From Congeria kusceri (lineage: Eukaryota > Mollusca > Bivalvia > Myida > Dreissenidae), in contig JAPFQT010000037.1 in NCBI GenBank assembly GCA_027627225.1, positions 992,001 through 1,056,000 of the forward strand: 64,000 nucleotides of DNA, written 5' to 3'. The translations under genes and the position numbers were made by a program. This document shows, piece after piece, positions 42,932 to 55,880 of this stretch (positions within the stretch are counted from its first letter, which is position 1; the number at the start of each line of letters is the position of its first letter). The notes beneath the pieces were generated by a model that was not told the DNA's origin, ran no database searches, and saw nothing but the letters and a program-made list of their open reading frames with translations.

Positions 42932-45330
42932 AACAAGAGGGCCACCATGGCCTGATATCTATGCATGAAGTTTCATTTAAATATATCAATAGGTTTTAAA
43001 GTTATTGAGCGAAAACTGTTTTTCTATTTTGAGTAACAGTGACCTTGACCTTGACCCCACCCACCACAAATGTAAAGCAAGGTCTTGATATAAGGTATCT
43101 ACGTATGAAGTTTCATTAAAATATCTCAATGGGTTCTTAAGTTATTGAGCGTTAACCGTTTTTCTACTTTTAATAACAGTGACCTTGACCCCACCCACCC
43201 CATAAGCAAACCCAAGTGAGGTCTCGTTATATGATATGTGTATTAAATTTCATTAAAACATCGCAACGCTTTCTCAAGTTATTGAGCGGAAACCGGTTTT
43301 CTATTTTCAGTAACAGTGACCTTGACCCTACCCACCCCATATGCAATCCCAAGCAGAGTCTCGATATCAGGTACTTGTGTATTAAGTTTCATTAAAATAG
43401 CTCCATGTGTTCTCAAAAAACTTAGAGGAAACCATTTTTCTATATTTAATAACGGTCACCTTGACCCCACCCATCCCATATGCAATCCCAATGGAGGTCT
43501 CAAAATAATGTATTTATGTATTAACTTTCAATAAAATATCTCAATGCGTTCTCAAGATATTGAGCGGAAACTGTTTTTCTATTTTTAGTAACAGTGACCT
43601 TGACTGTGACCCCTCCCACCCCATATGCAATCCCATGCGAGGTGTCTATATAAGGTATCTATGTATTAATTTTCTTTAAAATATCTCAATGCATATTAAA
43701 GTTAATGAGCGGAAACCATTTTTCTATTTTAAGTAACAGTGACCTTGACCCCACCCATCCCATATGCAATCCCAATCCAGGTCTCAATATAATGTTTTAG
43801 CCAAATACGAAACCTCTGGGCCTTGTGGTTTCAGAGAAGAATTTTAAAATCATTTTGCCATTTACGTCCATATTAACCATATGAGCCCCTGGGTGTGCCG
43901 AGCTTTGAACCCAGCGGCGTCATTTGAACTATCTTTATAGAGGACCACTACACGATGTCACATACGAAATATAAAAAATCTAGGCCTTGAACGTTCAGAC
44001 GAGAAAATGTGTAAAGTTATTTTGCTATTTAAGTCTATATAAACCATGTGACCCCCGGGGTGTGGCCAGTTTTGACCCCAGGGGCATCACTTGAACAATT
44101 TTTGTAGAGGACTACTATACAAAGTTATATAACAAATATGAAACCTCTAGGCCTTGCGGTTTCAGAGGATAAGATTGTTAAAGTCATTTGCTATTCAAGT
44201 CTATATAAACCATGTGACCCCCGGGGTGTGGCCAGTTTTCACCCCAGGGGGCATCATTGAACAATCTTTGTAGAGGACCACTATACAATGTTACATACCA
44301 AATATGAAACCTCTAGGCCTTGCGGTTTCAGAGAAGATTTTTAAAGTCATTTTGCTATTTTAGTCTATATAAACCATGTGAGCCACAGGGTATGGCCAGT
44401 TTTGACACCAGGGGCATCATTTGAACAATCATTGTAGAGGACCACTATACAATGTTACATACCAAACATGAAACCTCTTGCCCTGCAGTTTCAGAGTAGA
44501 TTTTTAAAGTCATTTTGCTATTTAAGTCTATATGAACCATGTGACCCCCGGGGTGTGGCCAGTTTTCACTCCAGGGGCATCATTTGAACAATCTTTGTAT
44601 AGAACCACTATACAATGTACCATTCCAAATATGAAACCTCTAGGCCTTGCAGTTTCACAGAAAACGAAGTTTAAAGTCATTTTGCTATTTAATCTATTTT
44701 AACCATGTGAGCCCCAGGGTGTGGCCAGTTTTGACCCCAGGGGCATCATTTAAACAATCTTTGTAGAGGACCACTACACATATATGAAACCTCTGGGCCC
44801 TGAGGTTTCAGAAGAGAAGATTTTTTAAGTCATTTTGCTATTCAAGTCTATATCAACCATGTGACCCCTGGGGTTTGGCCAGTTTTGACCCCAGGGGCAT
44901 CATTTGAACAACGTTTGTAGATGACCACTTTACAATGTTACAAACCAAATATGAAACCTCTGGGCCTTGCAGTTTCAGAGGAGAAGATTTTTAAAGTCAT
45001 TTGCTATTCAAGTCCATATTAACCATGTGACCCCCGGGGTGTGGCCAATTTTCACCCCAGGGGCATCATTTGAACAATCTTTTATAGGACCACTAGAGGA
45101 TGTCACATATTAAATATGACAGCTCCAAGCCTTGTGGTTTCAGAGAAGATTTTTAAAGTTTTCAGTTTTTAAATCTATTTTTAGCTCTTGTGACCTACAT
45201 ATGCAGTGGACCGGAACGATTTGAACAGTTTTGAAAGAGGGTCACCCAAGGATCATTTATGTGTCGAGATGTTTGCGATCTGAGAGAAACTTGGTCCTGG
45301 ATTGATATTGTCACCAGCATCAACACTTTC
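42932..45330 (-). mobile_element. Compound HINE-like element: TGACCTTGACC units followed by CCAGGGGCATC units
   Basis: Left end AAACAAGAG, hairpin GGCC-ACCAT-GGCC, then TGATATCTATGC. First part (to about 43795): 140-bp units as in the 34011 element. Second part: about nine 150-165-bp units with TATGAAACCTCTAGGCCTTG, CATGTGACCCCCGGGGTGTG, GACCCCAGGGGCATC and TTGTAGAGGACCACTATAC. The right end is not clear. Confidence 0.65.
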
Positions 45331-45539
45331 AGATAAACAGAAATAAGTGTAAAAAGTTAAAACTAAAGATAACAACATTCATTTTATATAAATTAAGAAT
45401 GAAAAAAGTTTACAATTATTTTTGAGATAACCTGAACTTTATTTTTTATGCGAGTTTGAGATTACTAAGTTCAGCTCTATGTCTGTACACAATGCAATAC
45501 TTCCGATACGGGGCTTAAATCAAAGGTACACAAATAACA

Positions 45540-45972
45540 TAATTTAATTTTGGCATGAATGTTCAGGTCTTGAATGGGTGGTGAAGCATAATAGACACTG
45601 AAAAGAATTCAATTCATTGTATTTCAAAAAGAACATGGTAAATTTGCTAGTGAACAAACCTCAAACAATATAAATGGTTTATTTTGTTGATCAGGGGCCA
45701 TATTACAGAAAACATCTTAAATATTGTCAATGTTCAAATTTTGGAAGTGTAATATTTCTAAAACCGCACATAAAGTTGTGAATTTCTTTACAGATAAGTA
45801 ATTAATAATGAATAGTATAACTGATTACAATGAAACTGAAGAACACGATCATAAATGTTAAATAATGGTTATCAGAGACAAGAAAAGGTGGTGGATTAAA
45901 TCATAAAAGTTAAATAATGGTTATTAGAGACAAGAAAAGGTGGTGGATAAAATCAACACACCACAGTTAATA
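45540..45972. repeat. Single-copy counterpart of the 60/83-bp arrays and a local duplication
   Basis: GGCATGAATGTTCAGGTCTT with GGTGGTGAAGCA (45553-45590) and GGTTTATTTTGTTGATCAGG (about 45673) are one-copy relatives of the arrays at 36719 and 37055. At 45850-45950 a 55-bp direct duplication (AAATAATGGTTATyAGAGAC, AAGAAAAGGTGGTGGAT) follows. Confidence 0.5.
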
Positions 45973-46622
45973 ACAAGAGCTGTTTGTAAAACAGTTATGC
46001 CCCCTCTAGGTTATAAGAAATATTTTAAATATCAAGATTGGTGGTGATCGGATGAGAACTGTTGGACATACGGAGTGAAAAGTGCTTAGAAGGACAATTT
46101 TAGATGAATCAACTCCATGTAACTCTGCAGATCCAGTTGTGTTTTGGTTGATCATCAAACTTGGCAATGATACTATAACCTCAAATATTTTCATTAAGTT
46201 TGGTGAAGATTAGATGAAAACTGTTGGACTTAGAGAGTGTAACGCTAAAACGCCAATTTAAGATAATTCAAGGGTCATAACCCCACAAATTCTGGGGCGA
46301 TTTGGCTGATTATCGAACTTGGCCAAGAAATTATGCCCACAAACATTTTCAGCAAGTTTAGTGAAGATCAGATGGAAACTGCTAAAAAGGCTAATTTTAT
46401 ATAACTCAAGAGCCGTAACTCAACAATTCCTGGAGCGATTTGGCTGATTATCGACCTTGGCCGAGATATCATGCCAATAAACATGTTCATGAAGTTTAGT
46501 TAAGATCGGATGAAAACTATTTGACTTAAGAGAGCGGAAATGAAAGTGGTCTACTAACCAACCGACCGACAGACAGACATTAAACCAATACACCCCGCCA
46601 TCTTTGATGGGGGGCATAATTA
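45973..46622 (-). mobile_element. HINE-like transposon, family ATGCCCC-I, copy 2
   Basis: Left AACAAGAG, hairpin CTGTTT-GTA-AAACAG, then TTATGCCCCC. Right TGATGGGGGGCATAAT. Four units of the GGTGAAGATCGGATGAAAAC type, then ACCAACCGACCGACAGACAG before the end. Confidence 0.75.
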
Positions 46623-46639
46623 CTGTATATGTGATCAAT

Positions 46640-47049
46640 GTTGTTGTTGTTATAACTATGGTAAATTACTGAGGAAAGTTTTATAATTAAACGGCTAATA
46701 CCGTGTTTGTCCATTGCTGTTTCTCATATAAGAATACTGCTGGCAAATTGCTACACAAAATAACCATGAAGGGAGCACTTTGCTCGTCATGGGACAATAC
46801 TTCTGGTGGTATTATTATAGGTTTTTGTCATTTGTTTTCTATACAGTAAAGCAAACAATTTACTTACTGTGGTCTAGGTTGGATAAATTTTACATAAGAG
46901 TATCAAAGAGCCAGTAATTTACATAGCCATTTAGAAGGGATATTCTTGAATATCCTTGATAAAATACTTATACTTAAGGAGTGCAGTTTATGTATAAGTT
47001 TGCGACAATAAATCAATTTATGTTCACAAAGTTGCAAAAGTTGATTTTG
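46640..47049. other. Nothing recognised
   Basis: AT-rich non-coding DNA between the HINE copy and module M2. Confidence 0.35.
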
Positions 47050-47654
47050 ATCTCAAAATCAGGAAAGAAAACACACAAAATTGACCCAATTATAAAGCAG
47101 TAAATTCTGAATCTAACACATTTATTCATAACCTGTAAGTAACTTACATGTCACGAACATACCCGAAGGTATTACAAATCTATTATCTAGTTTAGCATGA
47201 TAATTTTACACAAACAAATTCGCTGGGGAAGGCTATCACATTTGGCAAGCTATTTGAAATCTTGTAGTGTCTACTAATTTGTTTTCAAACTCAATAATAA
47301 ATCGTTGGATCATCGACAATTTTTAAAGCATATTATTTCGGCCAAAGTTTTTGCTTCGTTTTCCACTGAAAGGGTCAAAGACGCACTGATTACTCTGTGC
47401 CAAAAGATCTACTACAGAAGAATGTGTTAAGGGATTTATGAATGTGGTTGTGTATGTTGACAATTGTTTTAACATTCTGCTTCAAAACTGTCGTGTCATT
47501 AGCAAGAGATAGGATATAATTTACACCTGAATTTCTTTAAGAGTGCTTATATACACCTATCAGGATAAGAATAAATTGAACCAGTAACAAACAGAATTTA
47601 TACGCTTTCATGCCCATTCAACAATACAAAGTTAAAATACGCTCAAACATAATA

Positions 47655-48110
47655 CAAGAGGGCCAAAGTAGCCCTGGGTTGCTACCCTGAGTTGTCACAA
47701 AAGTAGATTGAGGGCAAGAGCCCTGGGTCAAACAATTAATGTCTAACCTCAAACTAGGGCTATGTAACTTCCAATTTCGTAGCCAAAACTCTAATGTATC
47801 TATTCTCCCCTCAAGAAATTATCTTAGAAATTTAATTGACAATTGTTTTTATTTTATTTTTTTATCTTACACATATCTGCTAGCATCAAATTTTATTTTG
47901 TCTAGTTTGTGACTTCTTATATTTTGAACAAAATGGCAGAGAGTGGAGCTTAAATTGAATGTTATTATTTTAAGGAATTTGGTAGCAGGTCACGCAAGGA
48001 ACATTTTTGTTAAATTATTTTTAAAGTTAGCTAGATTTTCAAGCTTTTGGTTGCCAGTTTTACTGAAACTCATTTAAATTGAAGGAAAATGGTAAAGGAT
48101 CAAACCATGA
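47655..48110 (-). mobile_element. Truncated HINE-like element in M2
   Basis: ACAAGAG, hairpin GGGCC-AAAGTA-GCCC, then GGGTTGCTACCCTGAG. The body has GGAATTTGGTAGCAGGTCAC and GGAACATTTTTGTTAAATTA, units of the type seen at 51713. No matching right end. Confidence 0.55.
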
Positions 48111-49481
48111 TCACATTTTGCACTCTGGACTCTTAACGTTTATGCCTATTGATCAATACAAATACAATACAAATAAATAATTCCGTTGAACCTCATCGAA
48201 GTCATCCTGGCCAATAATAACAGACATTCCATCTAAACATTTCATCATTGTTTTTTAGACCCATAAACAAATAAAGTTGTAAAAATAGCAAAATAAAAGC
48301 GTTTGATTTTGTTTTTTAAAATCAGTAAAAGATAAATGGTAAAATATTGCTACAAAAACAAGCATGGGCTTGGGTTAATTGCGATTTCCAAATGCATGGC
48401 GTTTACTTGAGAAACTGAATGTATAACTGGCAACAGTAAAACAACAATGCTCACAATGTACAATATGAAACTGAAGTGTGTCTACAAGCAGTCGTTTTGT
48501 TTTTTAGTGGCGGACAACTACAAGGAGCGAATTGGTACTTTTTATAAAATTTATAACTTGACACCGTGCAGAATGATTTTGTAGATGTTAGATCACGTAT
48601 CAGGTCGTACCATCAACGTAGACAATAAAAATATTTACTTGTATGGATTTCCTCTATTACCCAAGAATGATTCATGTGTAATTTGGTTGAATTCTGCCCA
48701 GGGTTTTAAGTGTTAACTGACGCATTGACACAGGCACAAACATCGGACGACATGTATCTTGGGCTTGAAACAATTTTTTTTTAAACACGTCTGGTGGAAA
48801 AGCAGGAGCCCATTAGTCACTTAATAAGTAAGCCACAAGTCACGAAATAATGACTGGGCAGATATTCTGCCCAGTGTTGAAAGTGTTAACTGACTCAATG
48901 ACACAGGCACACACAACGGACGAAACACACAAAATAATTAATGGGCTTGTCACAATTTTTGTTTAAACATGTCTGGTTAGAAAGCAGGGGGCCACAAGTG
49001 ACTAAATAAGGAGGCCACAAGTCACTAAATAATCGTTGGAACATGCCTATTATAAGTGCAACAAGGCATGGTACTGAGTGCTAAGTACTTCAATTCATTA
49101 CAAGAAGTTGCAGAGAACAAGAACAGACAAGTAATTTTGCATCAAACAACTCACTCAGAATTATTAGATTAGAACTTTACAATATAATGCACAATTTGGC
49201 TTTGTACTGGCTTTCATTGGACCAAGTTACTAATGGCATTACAATGAATAATTGTCTTATAACACACCGTCTGACCCAAGTGACAACACATAGTATCAAA
49301 TGTGGATTCCTATGCAATTCTGTGAAGACTGAACATATACGACCAGTTTTTTCAACTTCCATTCAGCGGTTACAGAGAAGTTGTTTCAGGCGAAAGGTTA
49401 ATAACAAACGACAGACAACAAACCATGACTGACCACAATAGCTCACACTAGCGCACTTCAATCTCAGGTGAGCTAAAACTA

Positions 49482-50148
49482 GAATTGTCACATGAGTGAT
49501 GGATATACCTCCACAATATGGCCTTGTCACAAAACTATGGCATCCATTCGAAAGAAATGGACACAGTGAGAATGCTTTAATTTGTGAATGTTTAACAGTG
49601 TGTTTGGAAAAATTTAATTTCAATATGAGCCATAACTCTATCAACATTTAGTGGTTTGCAACAAAAGTCGAACCTGACCTGTATTTTATGGTGTTACACC
49701 TATGTACCAAAAATAATTTAAATATGCTGAGCCTTTCATGAGTTTTGAAACCATGTTTTTAGGGAATTTAAGTCAAAAAGAGGCCATAACTCTGTCAAAA
49801 TTTTGTGTTTTGTAACAAAAGTCAAACCTGACCTGTATTTTATGATGCTACATACCAAATATTATTTGAATATGTCAATCAATTCTTGAGTAATCGTCCG
49901 GAAACCATGTTTTTAGGGAATTGAAGTCAAAAAGGGACCATAACTCTGTCAAAATTTAGTGGTTTACAACCAAAGTCAAACATCACTTGTGTTCTATTGT
50001 GTTACAAATGTGTACCAAAAATTGTTTGAATATGTCAAGCCTTTCTTGAGTTATCATCCCGAAACTATGAAACAACTGACCGACAGACCCACAAGCTCAC
50101 TCCTATATACCCCCTAAACTTCGTTTGGGGGGGGGGTGTATAAATATG
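49482..50148 (-). mobile_element. HINE-like element, family ATATACCCCC, copy 2
   Basis: Left ACTAGAATTGTCACATGAG, then TGATGGATATACCTCC. Right CGTTTGGGGGGGGGGTGTAT. Units as in 34936-35748. It sits between the ancestral HINE right end (GTGAGCTAAA) and the exon-like segment, which are adjacent in the 28.8-kb and 62.4-kb copies. Confidence 0.75.
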
Positions 50149-50401
50149 TTAATTGCAACCATACTTTATTTGGACAGCATGACAGCAACTATTGTTGACA
50201 TAAATGTTATCTTACCTTGGCAAGAACTTGTATATGCAATCCTTTACTTGACAACTATCCCAACCACAGTCACTTCCACCTAGGCAGGAGGGAGGTCAGT
50301 ACAGGTCCAGTGTCTGGCTTGAGTTCCATTGCTGCTGCTTACAGAACTTGAGTTGCTGGCTGACCAATTTGTCCTCCATACATCAACTGAGTATTCTACA
50401 A

Positions 50402-50945
50402 GTGAATAACAAGGCATTCATGTGGATATTGTAATATACAGGCAGTTAAAGGGTATAGTAAATATATTGCACCCAGAGGAGAATGATGTCAACCGAGGCC
50501 GAAGGGGGGAAATATTTACTATACCCCTCAATATGCCTGCAATATTAATTTTATTATACCGAACAAAAATACTGTAATTCAAAGAACAATTAAGTCGTAC
50601 ATAGTAAACGAATGTTTAATATTGGAAAATCAAGAGCTTATCGACTTAAATTTTTTAAATTTATTTTAATAAGCGCCTACCGATTATTTGCTAATACGGA
50701 TTTCTCAGAAAACACAAGATGCTACTTTTAGGCCCATGCGCTGTGTATATGTTGGTCCACGCGAAGCATATTATTAAAAATTAATCCCCCCCCCCCCTCG
50801 GGGTATATTACTTACCAACGCCATGGTATATTAAAATTATGCAGGGATGGGTATATGGGATTTTACAATGGGAAAACGAATCGAGGTATAATAATGGTAA
50901 TTAAACAAAACAACTTTTGGGGTCAAATTCCACAAACTCTTAAGT
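50402..50945. other. Nothing recognised
   Basis: Contains a C-run/GGGGTATATTA patch (50787-50812) and TATACC/GGTATA echoes that may be debris of an ATATACCCCC-type element. No gene. Confidence 0.35.
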
Positions 50946-51380
50946 AACTAGACATGTGTCTGTAGGACACGGATGCCCCCACATTCCGCTGGTTGTCACA
51001 AAACTCTGATGTCGGAAAAAACTGCGCCAAAATATCCAGGTGCACAAGTTTACATGGTGATGAATATGTTTATAAAGTTTCATCAATGTAGCAGTTATAC
51101 TTTTCGAGTTACAAGCGACACAATTCCAAAAATGTCATTTTCTGCTAAAAAAGGGCCATAATTCTGACGTCAGAAAGACCTGCGCAAAAATACCCAGGTG
51201 CACAAGTTCACATGCTGATAAATACGTTTATAAAGCATCATCGCTCTTGTAGTTATACTTTTTGAGTTACGCGTGACACAAAAATTTGACAGGCCAGACG
51301 GACGGACAAGGGCAAATCTTATTTCTGTTTTAATGCCCCCACTTTTAGAGAGAAGGGCAGGGGGGCAGGGGCATAAAAAC
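50946..51380 (-). mobile_element. HINE-like element, family ATGCCCC-II, copy 2
   Basis: Left ACTAGACA, hairpin TGTGTC-TGTA-GGACACG, then GATGCCCCCACATTCCG. Right GGGGCATAAAAAC. Same two-unit interior as 35963-36357. Confidence 0.75.
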
Positions 51381-51499
51381 AGAACAGAAAAATAAGATAT
51401 GTTATATATATAAGATACAAGATACATGCGTTTATTTCAAACACTAACATCATTTCCTAGATATTCTCATGCACAGTATTGTATATTTCGTTTAAAAAA

Positions 51500-51640
51500 C
51501 ATTTTGATGCAAAAAGTTTACCCCGTGATTCGAACCCTAGTCGCTTGGTTGATAGGTAGACATGCATACAACTACACACTCTGTCCTGGCTTAAACCTAG
51601 CGGTAACTAAAGCTACATTCAATTGTATCTATAACTGAAT
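51500..51640 (-). repeat. Possible tRNA-derived fragment
   Basis: Minus strand CTAGGGTTCGAATCACGGGG is a good B box. An A box is only weakly suggested upstream (GTGTGTAGTTGTATGCATG). No cloverleaf could be drawn. It may be an old SINE. Confidence 0.35.
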
Positions 51641-51712
51641 CTAAAATAAGTAACACAAACATCTCCAAATATACACGAACACACTTCAATATTTTCCCGC
51701 TATAGTTTCCAA

Positions 51713-52662
51713 CAAGATTGCCAAAGTTGACTATACAGCTATATACGGTCACACTTCCCCACCCTCTGACGCCATGTTTTACAAAAAATCAAAATGATCT
51801 GAAGGAATTTGGTAGAGGGTCACCCAAGAAACATTTCTGTGAAATTAATTCGAAATTCAAACAGTTGTTTCCTGAAAAGAATATTGTCAAAGTTGCAATA
51901 CAGCCATATATGGTCCAATTTCTAAACTCCATAGTGGTCATGTTTTTTTAACAAGTCAACATGACTTTAAAATGATTTGGTGGAGGGTCACCTAAGAAAC
52001 ATTTCTGTGAAATTATTTTGAAACCCAAAACGTGGTTTCAGACAAGAAGACTGTGAAAGTTGCCTATCTGACAATATACGGTTGAAATTCCCCACCCCTG
52101 TCGGCCATGGTTTTAATGCATCAAAATTATTTGCGGGAATTTGGTAGAAAGGAACCCAAGAAACATTTCTGTGAAATTATTTTAAAATCCAGCATGTGGT
52201 TTTTGACAAGAAGATTGTCAAAGTTGCCTATACAACCATATATTGGAAAACTTTCACACACCCCAGTGGCCATGTTTTTTTTAACAAAACCAAGTTATTT
52301 GAATGAATTTTGTGGGGTGTCACCCAAGTAACATTTCGATGGAATTTCTTTAAAATCCAGCGAGTGGTTTCTGACAAGAGGATTTTTTAAGTTTGTTATT
52401 TTCAAAGCTATTGGTTATCATGGCAACCAGAGTTGTACAGATCTTCCACCGAATTTGTAGGAATATGATAAAGGACCACCCCAGGAACATTCCTGCCAAG
52501 TTTTGTTAAATTCCACCGTGTGGTTTCAGAGAAGTTGTTTGAAGTAAATTGACAACACATGACAAACAAAGGACGCCTGACACTGGACAGAGATTGACCA
52601 CAATAGCTCACATCCTCAGCACTTTGTGATTAGGTGAAAAGTGCTCAGGTGATCTAAAATTT
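51713..52662 (-). mobile_element. HINE-like element with GGTAGAGGGTCACCCAAGAA units
   Basis: Left AACAAGATTGCC without an obvious hairpin. About 150-bp units carry GCCATGTTTTTTAACAA, GGAATTTGGTAGAGGGTCAC, GAAACATTTCTGTGAAATTA and GACAAGAAGATTGTCAAAGT. Right end TTAGGTGAAAAGTGCTCAGG then TGATCTAAAA. Confidence 0.65.
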
Positions 52663-52970
52663 CACCCCAGCCAATACTTACAACAATTCCATTTAAACAT
52701 TTTGACATTGTTTTTAGACAGATCATATTCTACAAATGTTTTTCAAACTTCATTACTTTTTGTTGTACCATAAAACGCTTAAATGGCACGTTATTTCCGC
52801 TTAAGTTGTTCACATTGTTTTCAACTGAAAGGGTCAGAGTAGCACTGGTTTCATTGTGCCAAAGAGATATTAAAGAACAATGTATTAATTGATCTGTGGG
52901 TAAGCTTCAGTGAGTTTACGATTGCTTTTTCATGCTAATTTATTTTCCTCTCATATTCTGATTTAATGTC

Positions 52971-53204
52971 GTAGTCATTAGCTGGAGGTATGAAATGATT
53001 TGCACCTGACTTTCTAAACCTGTGGTTTGTAGTCATTAGCTGGAGATATGAAATGATTTGCACCTGACTTTCTAAACCTGTGGTTTGTAGTCATTAGCTG
53101 GAGATATGAAATGATTTGCACCTGACTTTCTAAACCTGTGGTTTGTAGTCATTAGCTGGAGATATGAAATGATTTACACCTGACTTTCTAAACCTGTGGT
53201 TTGC
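52971..53204 (+). repeat. 58-bp tandem repeat x4
   Basis: Units with GTCATTAGCTGGAGATATGA, AATGATTTGCACCTGACTTT and CTAAACCTGTGGTTTGTA repeat every 58 bp and are almost identical. The homologous place in other modules (47500, 58097, 59655) has one unit only. Confidence 0.9.
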
Positions 53205-53279
53205 TTTGAGCATTCTACTTTACATTCTACCAATTTTCATACCTAGAAATAAATTTCAAATTATAGGCAGTTTTAACAA

Positions 53280-54530
53280 AAGATGCACAAATGCAAGATT
53301 AGAACGAGAAACATGGAAATTCCACACAAAAAACAACAATTTTTTCTTATGAAATGCATAAAAGTCAGCACAATAATGAAAGTTCTGGGTGCCATATGCA
53401 TTCCTAAGTGAGATCTCGTTATAAGGTATCGATCTATAAAGTTTCATTAAAATATCGCAATATGTTATCAAATAATTGAGCAGAAACCGTTTTTGTATTT
53501 TTAGTAACATTGACGTTGACCTTGATTTCACCCACCCCATATGCAATCCTAAGTGTGGTCTAGATACAAGGTATCGATGTTTTCAGTTCCATTCAAATAT
53601 CTTGATGCATTATAAAGTTATTGAGCGGACACCATTTTTCTATTTTTAGTAATGGAGACCTTGACCCCACCAACCCCATATGCAATCCCAAGCAAGGTCT
53701 CTATATAAGCTATATAATATGGATGAAGTGTCATTAAAATATCTCAATGCGTCCTCAAGTTATTGAGCGGATTCCATTTTTTAGTAAAGGTGACCTTGAC
53801 CTTGACCCCACCTTCCCCATATGCAATCCCAAGCGAGATCTCAATGTAAGGTATCTATGTATGAAGTTTCATTATAATATCTCGATGCCTTTTCAAGTTA
53901 TTGAGCGCTATTTTTAATGACGGTGACCTTGACCCCAACCACCCCATATGCAATCCCAAGCGAGGTCTCGATATAAGGTATCTATGTATGAAGTTTCATT
54001 AAAATATCGCGATGCATTCTCAAGTTATTGAGCGGAAACTGTTTTTCTATATTTAGGAGCGGTGACCTTGACCATAATCCCACCCACCCCATATGAAATC
54101 CCAAGCGAGATCTCAATATAAGGTATCTATTTATGAAGTTTCATTAAAATATCTCAATCCGTTCTCTAGTTAGAGAGTGGAAATGAAAAGTTGACACAGC
54201 CACACCACCTACACACTCGCCAACCTGCCTGCCTAACGACATACCCCAATCTAATAACCAAAATGTTTCTTCGAAAAATTTGGTTCATAAAATGAACCAA
54301 TAACCAACACCATTCAGTACACGGAGGAATCAGAAACCGAATATCTGGAATATAAACACACTTTTCATCTTTACGATCACTTACACATAGTGGTTTCTTA
54401 GCTGTGAAAGTCAGAATGAAATCTGCCAAGCAGTTGAAGAGGAGTAGAGTACACACAATTTTGGAATGTACTGACAGACAGACAGATAGACAAGTGCAAT
54501 GCTTAATGCTTCCCACTTTGTGGGGACATA
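53280..54530 (-). mobile_element. HINE-like element with TGACCTTGACCCC units, in M3
   Basis: Left region ACGAGAAACATGGAAATTCC, as at 23800 in the intronic element. Eight or so 140-bp units (CACCCCATATGCAATCCCAA, GATATAAGGTATCTATGTAT, GTTTCATTAAAATATCTC). Right end CACTTTGTGGGGACATAAAT. Confidence 0.65.
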
Positions 54531-54689
54531 AATACAGTCCAACCTAGTCAACCTGGCAAATTTGATTTCAACATTCAACGTCTTTTACACCCAAAAAAAG
54601 TTATATAAATTGCTAAATAAGTTTTAAAAAATGGCACACAGTAGGTAGATGATACTAGATGCCTGTTGGCAACATGTCGAGCCCATTGT

Positions 54690-55090
54690 CAAGACAATGG
54701 TGAATATTTGTGCAAAACTATGTCTAACTCCACCCACAAATGAAGAACATCTGGTCCAGACAAGCTGTATTATGCCCATATTTGACCTTTGACCTGTAAG
54801 TGTGACATTGACCTTTGAGTAAGGGTTACGGGTCTTGCGTGCAACATGCAATCTCTACACGGAACATTTGTGGCAAGGTATTTTAAAATTCCCTGATTAC
54901 AGTCCAGACAAGCTGTATCATGTCCATATTTGACCTTTGACTTGTGAGCAACACGCCGTCTCCACATGGTGAACATTTGTGGAAATTTATTTTACAATTC
55001 CCTGATGAATTATGAATTGACAGCCTGGACAAGATAGGGCTGATTCACAGACTCATGGACCAAACTGCAACTGTGACAACCAAGACAGAC
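54690..55090 (+). repeat. TTTGACCTTTGACC tandem-unit fragment
   Basis: Two to three units with CCATATTTGACCTTTGACCT, GAACATTTGTGGCAAGGTAT and CCAGACAAGCTGTATyATG, related to 31640-32800. Confidence 0.6.
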
Positions 55091-55189
55091 CGCAAGTGGG
55101 CGCAACAAAAATATTGCTCCAAAAACAAGCATGGACTTTGGTTAGTTGGAGGTACAAATTTACAAATGCATGGCTCTTACAAAAAGAAA

Positions 55190-55880
55190 CAAAAGCTGTT
55201 TGTAAAACAGGTATGCCCCCCTCTAGGTTAAAAGCAATCTTTAAAATATCATAATCCAGTTTAGTGAAGATCGATTGAAAACTGTTGGACATGGAGAGCA
55301 GAAACTGCAAACATTAAATAAATCATGGGCCACAAATCTGCAGTTCCCGGGGTAATTTGGTCGATTTTCAAACTTGGCTAAGATATATGACTTCAAACAT
55401 TTTCATCAAGTTTGGTGAAGATCAGATTAAAACTGTTGGACTTTGATAGTGGAAATGGCTTAAAAGGCCAATTTCAGATAATTCAAGGACCATTACTCCA
55501 CAATTCTTGAAGCGATTTGGCTGATTATTGAACTTGGCTGAGATATTATGCCCACAAACATTTTCATGAAGTTTTGGTGAAGATCGGATGAAAACTGTTG
55601 GACTTAAGAGTGGACACGGCTAACATGGCTAAAAAGGCCAACATTAGATGATTCAAGAGCCATAACTCTGCGATTCCTGGAGCAATTTGGCTGATCATCG
55701 AACCTGGCCAAGATATTTAGTCCAAAAACGTTTCATAAAGATAGGTGAAGATCGGATATAAACTGTTTGACTTAAAAAGTGGAAACGAAAGTAGTCGCCC
55801 GACCGACTGACAGAATGACCAACATTAGCACACACAACCCATATACCCCCCATCTTTGAGGGGGGGGGGGGGGCATAAAT
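55190..55880 (-). mobile_element. HINE-like transposon, family ATGCCCC-I, copy 3, with empty sites
   Basis: Left AAACAAAAG, hairpin CTGTTT-GTA-AAACAG, GTATGCCCCCC. Right a 14-G run then GCATAAAT. Four units. Modules M2 (48397-48430) and M5 (59970-60000) read through this point (GCATGGCGTTTAC... to ...TGTATAACTGGCAACA). Here the same text is split with no duplicated target. Confidence 0.8.

Larger units (their letters stand above)
47050..50400. repeat. Segmental repeat, module copy M2
   Basis: TTGACCCAATTATAAAGCAG (about 47080), CCGAAGGTATTACAAATCT, a block at 47270-47520 homologous to 57870-58120, GCATGGCGTTTACTTGAG (48397), ACACCGTGCAGAATGATTTT (48561), GGCCACAAGTCACTAAATAA (about 49012), a block at 49140-49400, HINE right end (49405-49480), and the exon-like segment with intact donor (50216). 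It is interrupted by HINE-like elements at 47655 and 49482. Confidence 0.65.
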
